10,958 nucleotides of DNA, taken from NCBI GenBank assembly GCA_016869335.1, contig VGEJ01000059.1:1-10958 (forward strand). The letters are read 5' to 3'. Every line of letters starts with the position of its first letter. Position 1 is the first letter of the stretch. Shown in pieces: positions 7,801 through 10,958 of the stretch. The stretch comes from Alphaproteobacteria bacterium (GTDB lineage Bacteria; Pseudomonadota; Alphaproteobacteria; VGEJ01). Made by a program: the position numbers and the translations under genes. Below the pieces are notes generated by a model. That model was not told where the DNA came from. It searched no databases and saw only the letters and a program-made list of their open reading frames with translations.

Positions 7801-8120
7801 CGATCGTGGCGACGCGCGGCACCGCCGCACGCCTCGCCGCCGCCAAGCTCGCAGTCGGCGTGGTCAACAAAGCGGGGGAGGGCAGGCCCGACATCGTCGA
7901 TGCCATGAAGAACGGCGAGGTCCAGCTCGTGTTCAACACCACCGAGGCGGCGGCAACGAGCGAAGCAAGCCTCGCGCTCCGCCGGACCGCGTTGATTGAG
8001 TGCATCCCCTATTACACAACCCTCGCCGGGGCACGCGCAGCCGTGCAGGCGATCGCCGCGCTGCGCCGCGGCAGCCTTGAAGTCGCACCACTTCAATCCT
8101 ATTCTGCTCAGTCGTTCTGA
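4857..8120 (+). CDS. carB: Carbamoyl-phosphate synthase, large subunit
   Basis: CarB makes carbamoyl phosphate from bicarbonate, ammonia delivered by CarA, and two ATP. It has 1087 residues, the usual full length. Domains in order: the carboxyphosphate ATP-grasp half (about 1-400, starting SILVIGAGPIVIGQACEFDY, with the Gly-rich GGLGGG at 175-180 and EMNPRVSRSSALASKATG); the oligomerisation domain (about 400-560); the carbamate ATP-grasp half (about 569-940, KVIILGGGPNRIGQGIEFDY, HIEEAGIHSGDSACVLP, EVNPRASRTVPFVAKA); and the MGS-like allosteric domain (about 955-1075, VNKAGEGRPDIVDAMKNGE, IPYYTTLAGA). In the allosteric domain the residue aligned by eye to E. coli ornithine contact Asp1041 is Tyr1053, and the usual DS before LRR reads A1037-S1038, so effector control probably differs from E. 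coli. The ATG at 4857 has GGAG 9 nt upstream. greA follows after 46 nt. Confidence 0.97.
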   Translation: MPRRSDIRSILVIGAGPIVIGQACEFDYSGTQACRVLKHEGYRVVLVNSNPATIMTDPGLADATYVEPITPDIVAAIIERERPDALLPTVGGQTALNVTKALADSGVLGRRAVEIIGASSEAIDKAENRLQFREAMAKIGLEYPRGAIAHSLEEARAVLDAVGLPAIIRPSYTLGGLGGGVAYNREEYDKAVARGIDASPTQEVLIEESVLGWKEYEMEVVRDRNDNCIVVCSIENVDPMGVHTGDSITVAPALTLTDKEYQIMRNAAFAVLREIGVDTGGSNVQFAVNPRDGRLVVIEMNPRVSRSSALASKATGFPIAKVAAQLAVGYTLDELINDVTGVTPASFEPTIDYVVTKLPRFTFEKFPATERILTTSMKSVGEVMAIGRSFAESLQKGLRSLEIGLSGLDEIAIPGVREGMPGAEREAALRRALMIPSPDRLLIIAQALRHGLSVAEAAAASQYDPWFVERVAEIVNAEDTVRRGGLPCERVALLRLKQLGFSDRRLATLSGASEAAVADQRRALGVHPVFRRVDTCAAEFESRTPYMYATYEGDGVTPPPCEAAPSARSKVIILGGGPNRIGQGIEFDYCCVHAAYALREAGLETIMINCNPETVSTDYDTSDRLYFEPLTVEDVLEVVRVERAGGELKGVIVQLGGQTPLNLTAGLAAAGVPILGTAPDAIDLAEDRRRFQELAAGVGLVQPASTIVYSAEASAAAAARIGYPVLVRPSYVLGGRAMRIVPDESALLAYVGEAVRVSGTAPVLIDKYLRDAVEVDVDAIADGESVFVAGIMEHIEEAGIHSGDSACVLPPHSLPPAIIATIHEQTVTLARALAVRGLMNVQFAVKDGAIFVLEVNPRASRTVPFVAKAIGIPVAKIAARVMAGEGLAAFGLKPPDLRHFAVKEAVLPFARFANVDIILGPEMRSTGEVMGLDRDFDRAFAKSQLASGTMLPERGTVFISVRDADKPLMPDLARRLIGLGFTIVATRGTAARLAAAKLAVGVVNKAGEGRPDIVDAMKNGEVQLVFNTTEAAATSEASLALRRTALIECIPYYTTLAGARAAVQAIAALRRGSLEVAPLQSYSAQSF

Positions 8121-8126
8121 CGCGCA

Positions 8127-8141
8127 CGGGCCGGGCGCCCG
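8127..8141 (+). other. Short GC stem in the carB-greA gap
   Basis: CGGGC (8127-8131) and GCCCG (8137-8141) can pair over a 5-nt loop; overlapping it is the palindrome CGGGCGCCCG (8132-8141). This is the only clear secondary structure in the 46-nt gap. No T-run follows, so intrinsic termination is unlikely; a processing or stability role between carB and greA is possible but unproven. Confidence 0.2.
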
Positions 8142-8156
8142 CGCGAGCGGGGCCCT

Positions 8157-8162
8157 AAGAGG
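8157..8162 (+). promoter_or_regulatory. Shine-Dalgarno site for greA
   Basis: AAGAGG ends 4 nt before the ATG at 8167. It supports this start over the second Met at 8182 and over any start further upstream in the frame, which stays open back into carB. Confidence 0.6.
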
Positions 8163-8166
8163 CAGC

Positions 8167-8640
8167 ATGAAGACCGAACCGATGACCTCAGCCGGCTTCG
8201 GCCGGCTCGAGGCAGAGCTGAAGCGTTTGAAGACCGTTGAGCGGCCGGCCGTGATCAAGGCGCTCTCCGACGCGCGGGACATGGGCGACATCTCGGAAAA
8301 CGCCGAGTACCACGCGGCGAAGGAGCGCCAGAGTTACATCGAGTCGCGGGTCGCGCAGCTGGAAGAGAAGATCAGCCGCGCCAAGGTGATCGACGTGACG
8401 GCCCTGAGCGGCGCTGAGGTCAAGTTCGGCGCCACTGTCGCCCTGGTCGACGAAGACACCGAGGAGGAGCTGCGCTATCAGATCGTCGGCGTTGACGAGG
8501 CCGACATCAAGGAGGGGCTGTTGTCGATCGGCTCACCGTTGGCACGGGCCCTGATCGGCAAGTCGGTCGGCGACATGGTCGAGGTGACGACGCCCGGCGG
8601 CTCCAAGTCCTACGAGATCCTTTCCGTCAAGTTCGGTTGA
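8167..8640 (+). CDS. greA: Transcription elongation factor GreA
   Basis: GreA enters the secondary channel of RNA polymerase and triggers cleavage of backtracked transcripts. The protein has 157 residues, against 158 in E. coli. The N-terminal coiled-coil domain carries the acidic tip DMGDISENAEYHAAKERQ; Asp41 and Glu44 fall at the same numbers as the key tip residues of E. coli GreA. The C-terminal FKBP-like domain (about 80-157) contains VKFGATVALVDEDT, IVGVDEAD, SIGSPLARALIGKSVGD and the final SYEILSVKFG. The start ATG has AAGAGG 4 nt upstream, and the N-terminus MKTEPMT resembles alphaproteobacterial GreA. It lies 46 nt after carB and 22 nt before the ELM1-family gene. carB-greA adjacency is common in alphaproteobacteria. 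Confidence 0.97.
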   Translation: MKTEPMTSAGFGRLEAELKRLKTVERPAVIKALSDARDMGDISENAEYHAAKERQSYIESRVAQLEEKISRAKVIDVTALSGAEVKFGATVALVDEDTEEELRYQIVGVDEADIKEGLLSIGSPLARALIGKSVGDMVEVTTPGGSKSYEILSVKFG

Positions 8641-8662
8641 ACGCCCGGCCGCGCTCCGCGAC

Positions 8663-9661
8663 ATGGACACGAGCGTGTCGTGCTGGGTGCTGTCCGACGG
8701 CAAGGCCGGCACGGAGAACCAGTGCATCGGGCTGGCAGAAGCTCTCGGCGCGGCTTTCGTGGTCAAGCGGGTGCGCCCGAAGCCGCCCTGGATCTGGCTG
8801 CCGGTGGGCCACTGGCCCGCAGCGCTGCGCGCGCTCGGCGGCAACGCCGCCGTGCTCGACCCGCCCTGGCCGCGCCTCGTGATCGCCGGCGGCCGGCGCA
8901 CGGTGCCCTACGCCTTGCTGTTGCGGCGCCTGAGCGAGCGTGCCATCGCCGTCGTGCAGGTGCAGGATCCGCGCGTGCCGCCCGATCGCTTCGACCTGGT
9001 CGTGGTGCCGCGCCACGATGGTCTGCGCGACGCCAACGTCATCGTCACCCGCGGTGCGCTCACCCGTGTCACGCCGGCACTTTTGGCCGCGGCAAGAGCG
9101 CGCTTCGCGCCGGCCTGCGCCCACCTGCCGCGGCCACTGGTAGCGGTGCTGGTAGGCGGTTCGAGCCGGCACCATCGCCTCACGCTCGCGGGCGCGCGCG
9201 GCCTCGGCTCGGCGCTCGCCGCGCTCGCGCATGCGACCGGCGGCGGACTCCTGATCACGGCATCGCGCCGCACCGGACCCGTCAACGAGGCGGCGCTCAG
9301 GGCTGCCGTGCAGGGAGTGCCGGCCGCGTTCTGGGACGGCCGTGGCGACAATCCCTACCTTGGCTACCTCGCCCTTGCCGACGCGCTGATCGTCACCAGC
9401 GACTCGGTCTCGATGGCCTCGGAGGCAGCAACCACAGGGAAGCCGCTGTACGTCTGGCCGCTGGCTGGCGCTTCGGCCAAGCTCGAGACCTTCCACCGCC
9501 TGCTCGCGGCCGATGGGATCGCGCGCCGGTTCGCCGGCCGGCTCGAGCACTGGACCTATCGCCCCTTCGACGACACGGCGGTCGTGGCGGAGGCGGTGCG
9601 GCGGCGGCTCCTGGGCGATGCATCCCCCGTATCGCTTGAAGCCCAGCCGCGTGCCGTCTAA
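8663..9661 (+). CDS. Mitochondrial fission ELM1-family protein (DUF1022), GT-B-like, function unknown in bacteria
   Basis: The protein has 332 residues. It matches the ELM1/DUF1022 family: the N-terminal WVLSDGKAGTENQCIGLAEALG (residues 8-29), a middle PRPLVAVLVGGSSRHHRL (about 158-173), and the C-terminal VTSDSVSMASEAATTGKPLYV with Asp247. The name comes from plant ELM1, which recruits a dynamin-related protein for mitochondrial division; bacteria have no such process. The layout, with a Gly-rich N-terminal loop and a C-terminal Ser/Glu-rich motif before GKP, resembles two Rossmann domains of the GT-B glycosyltransferase fold as in MurG or LpxB. A sugar-transfer role at the envelope is therefore my inference, not established. 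There is no signal peptide or clear membrane segment. No strong Shine-Dalgarno precedes ATG 8663, so translation may depend on coupling to greA, 22 nt upstream. trxB follows after 25 nt. Confidence 0.88.
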   Translation: MDTSVSCWVLSDGKAGTENQCIGLAEALGAAFVVKRVRPKPPWIWLPVGHWPAALRALGGNAAVLDPPWPRLVIAGGRRTVPYALLLRRLSERAIAVVQVQDPRVPPDRFDLVVVPRHDGLRDANVIVTRGALTRVTPALLAAARARFAPACAHLPRPLVAVLVGGSSRHHRLTLAGARGLGSALAALAHATGGGLLITASRRTGPVNEAALRAAVQGVPAAFWDGRGDNPYLGYLALADALIVTSDSVSMASEAATTGKPLYVWPLAGASAKLETFHRLLAADGIARRFAGRLEHWTYRPFDDTAVVAEAVRRRLLGDASPVSLEAQPRAV

Positions 9662-9674
9662 ATAGGCGGTAGTG

Positions 9675-9680
9675 GGAGGA
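9675..9680 (+). promoter_or_regulatory. Strong Shine-Dalgarno site fixing the trxB start
   Basis: GGAGGA, within the longer GGGAGGAG (9674-9681), sits 6 nt before the ATG at 9687. It is the best ribosome-binding site in the window and rules out the in-frame GTG at 9672, which lies upstream of it. Confidence 0.8.
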
Positions 9681-9686
9681 GACCCG

Positions 9687-10652
9687 ATGTCCCAGCTTCA
9701 CAGCAAGACCGTCATCGTCGGCTCTGGTCCCGCCGGCCTCACCGCCGCCATCTACGCGGCGCGAGCGGCGCTGAATCCCATTCTGATCAAGGGTATGGAG
9801 CCCGGCGGACAGATGACCATCACGACCGACGTCGAGAACTACCCCGGGTTCGCCGACGTGATCCAGGGTCCCTGGCTCATGGAGCAGATGCAGAAGCAGG
9901 CGGAGCAGGTGGGGACGCGCATGATCGAGGACCTGGTGATGTCGGTCGATCTGTCGCGCCGGCCGTTCGTCTGCGTCGGGGACTCGGGTGCGCGCTACAC
10001 CGGCGAGACGCTGATCATCGCCAGCGGGGCCCAGGCCCGGTGGTTGGGCTTGCCGAGCGAGCAACGGTATCGCGGCTATGGCGCATCGGCGTGTGCAACC
10101 TGCGATGGCTTCTTCTTTCGCGGGAAAGAGGTCGCGGTGATCGGCGGCGGCAACACCGCGGTGGAGGAGGCGATCTTTCTCACCCACCACGCCGCCCACG
10201 TGACGCTCGTGCATCGGCGCGATCGACTCCGGGCGGAGCAGATCCTGCAGGGCCGGCTGTTCGCCAACCCGAAGGTCACGGTGGTCTGGGACCACGCCGT
10301 CGAGGAGATCCTCGGCACCGCGGCGCCGGTGGCAGCCGTCACCGGCGTGCGGCTCCGCCACGTGCGCACCGGGTCGACTCGAGAGCTCGCGTGCGATGGG
10401 GTGTTTGTCGCCATCGGCCACGATCCCGCCTCCGCAGTGTTTCGCGGCCAGCTCGAGATGGAAGCGGGCGGCTACATCGTGACTCGACCCGGCAGCACGG
10501 CGACCAGCGTGCCGGGTGTTTTTGCCGCGGGCGACGTGCAGGACCGGGTGTTTCGCCAGGCGGTCACGGCCGCCGGCAGCGGCTGCATGGCGGCGCTCGA
10601 GGCCGAGCGCTTCCTGCAAGCGGCCGAGCCGGTGAGCGCGGCCGCGGAATAG
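9687..10652 (+). CDS. trxB: Thioredoxin-disulfide reductase
   Basis: TrxB is a cytoplasmic FAD enzyme that passes electrons from NADPH to thioredoxin. It has 321 residues from ATG 9687, a normal low-molecular-weight TrxB length. The FAD-binding GSGPAG is at residues 12-17, followed by GGQMTITTDVENYPGF. The redox-active CATC has Cys136 and Cys139, next to DGFFF. The NADPH domain has GGGNTAVEEA (153-162) and the phosphate-binding HRRDRLRA (176-183). The second FAD motif GVFAAGDVQD has Asp283 and runs into the RQAVTAAGSGCMAALEAE helix. Nothing essential is missing. A very strong Shine-Dalgarno suggests high translation. It lies 25 nt after the ELM1-family gene and 33 nt before a LysR regulator. 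Local trxB promoter elements are not evident in the short upstream gap, so a promoter inside the preceding gene or read-through is likely. Confidence 0.97.
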   Translation: MSQLHSKTVIVGSGPAGLTAAIYAARAALNPILIKGMEPGGQMTITTDVENYPGFADVIQGPWLMEQMQKQAEQVGTRMIEDLVMSVDLSRRPFVCVGDSGARYTGETLIIASGAQARWLGLPSEQRYRGYGASACATCDGFFFRGKEVAVIGGGNTAVEEAIFLTHHAAHVTLVHRRDRLRAEQILQGRLFANPKVTVVWDHAVEEILGTAAPVAAVTGVRLRHVRTGSTRELACDGVFVAIGHDPASAVFRGQLEMEAGGYIVTRPGSTATSVPGVFAAGDVQDRVFRQAVTAAGSGCMAALEAERFLQAAEPVSAAAE

Positions 10653-10685
10653 TCTCGAAGCGCGCCGTCCCGAGGATGCGCCGCG

Positions 10686-10958
10686 ATGGATTGGGACAAG
10701 CTCAAGACGTTCCACACGGTGGCGATCGAGGGCAGCTTCTCGCACGCGGCGGAGGTTCTCAACCTCAGCCAGTCGGCCGTGAGCCGGCAGGTGAATGCCT
10801 TGGAGCAGAGCCTGGGCGCGCCACTGTTTCATCGCCATGCCCGCGGCTTGATGCTCACCGAGCAGGGCGAGGTGCTCTTTCGCACGGCGCGCGAGGTTGC
10901 TGCCAAACTCGTGATGGCGGAAGCGCTGCTGGGCGAAGCCAAGGACAAGCCGCGCGGC
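10686..10958 (+). CDS. LysR-family transcriptional regulator, N-terminal part (3' end outside window)
   Basis: Ninety-one codons are visible and the frame runs off the window; full LysR proteins are about 300 residues. The N-terminal winged helix-turn-helix is complete: MDWDKLKTFHTVAIEGSFSH leads into AAEVLNLSQSAVSRQVNALE (residues 21-40), with the wing LFHRHARGLMLTEQGE (47-62) and then the start of the linker helix. GAGGA (10672-10676) lies 9 nt before the ATG. The gene is co-directional with trxB, 33 nt downstream, unlike the common divergent layout of LysR genes and their targets. The effector domain is outside the window, so ligand and targets cannot be told; the trxB neighbourhood makes a redox link possible but unproven. 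Confidence 0.93.
   Translation, partial: MDWDKLKTFHTVAIEGSFSHAAEVLNLSQSAVSRQVNALEQSLGAPLFHRHARGLMLTEQGEVLFRTAREVAAKLVMAEALLGEAKDKPRG

Noticed and set aside
8132..8141. CGGGCGCCCG palindrome as a carB terminator
   Set aside because: A loopless palindrome and a short stem with no T-run following are not enough to call termination between carB and greA.
7996..8166. Upstream extension of the greA frame into the end of carB
   Set aside because: The frame is open by chance. GreA length, the tip residue numbering and AAGAGG at 8157-8162 all fix the start at 8167.
6165..8291. Minus-strand open frame of about 708 codons opposite carB and greA
   Set aside because: It mirrors two well-conserved genes. 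Such long antisense frames are common in GC-rich coding DNA, and its translation is low-complexity, Arg/His/Gly/Ala-rich, without recognisable motifs.
9672..9686. GTG 9672 as trxB start
   Set aside because: It lies before the strong GGAGGA, which serves ATG 9687; the ATG start also gives the standard TrxB N-terminus.
9393..10838. Minus-strand open frame of about 481 codons opposite ELM1, trxB and lysR
   Set aside because: It spans three genes and their gaps, is rich in Arg, His and Gly, and shows no domain; it is a GC-codon shadow.
1..10958. Search for mobile elements, CRISPR arrays, tRNA/rRNA genes, toxin-antitoxin pairs and defence genes
   Set aside because: By eye I found no spaced direct repeats, transposase motifs, tRNA-like folds or unassigned ORFs with good start signals. 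Nearly all sequence is accounted for by conserved genes.

Overview
The window looks like a piece of a GC-rich alphaproteobacterial chromosome, probably from a Rhodospirillales-like lineage. The grounds are the base composition (clearly above 60% G+C by eye), the recN-ligA and carB-greA adjacencies, the alphaproteobacterial style of several proteins (GreA, TrxB, the LysR regulator), and a DUF1022/ELM1-type protein. There are no mobile elements, CRISPR arrays, tRNAs, rRNAs or phage genes. Codon use looks even throughout, so this is core chromosome and not an accessory island.

Layout. Left block (1-2988, + strand): the C-terminal half of RecN, then full-length NAD-dependent DNA ligase LigA, whose GTG start overlaps the recN stop. 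Converging on it from the minus strand is a GatB/YqeY-family protein (3424-2969); its 3' end overlaps the 3' end of ligA by 20 bp. A divergent intergenic region of 230 bp (3425-3654) follows. It contains the only AT-rich patch I noticed in the window and a cluster of candidate regulatory signals. Right block (3655 to the end, + strand): carA, carB, greA, an ELM1/DUF1022-family protein, trxB and the start of a LysR-family regulator. All gaps are 22-46 nt and no U-tract terminator is visible, so the run could be one long transcription unit or several overlapping ones.

How the genes fit together. CarA and CarB form carbamoyl-phosphate synthetase, which feeds pyrimidine and arginine synthesis from glutamine. 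GreA rescues backtracked RNA polymerase. TrxB recycles thioredoxin with NADPH. The ELM1-like protein has the look of a GT-B-fold glycosyltransferase, but its bacterial role is unknown. RecN and LigA act in DNA break repair and nick sealing.

Hunt result. Most of the window is conserved housekeeping sequence, and I do not see a new multi-gene system. The most interesting non-coding signal is upstream of carA: a -24/-12 element one base from the sigma-54 (RpoN) consensus, an IHF-like site about 69 bp upstream of the predicted start, and a perfect short dyad about 130 bp upstream. Together they resemble an RpoN/enhancer promoter, which would tie carAB to nitrogen status. Second are the bacterial ELM1-family gene, the convergent ligA/yqeY overlap with a strong GC hairpin at the ligA 3' end, and altered residues in the CarB allosteric domain.
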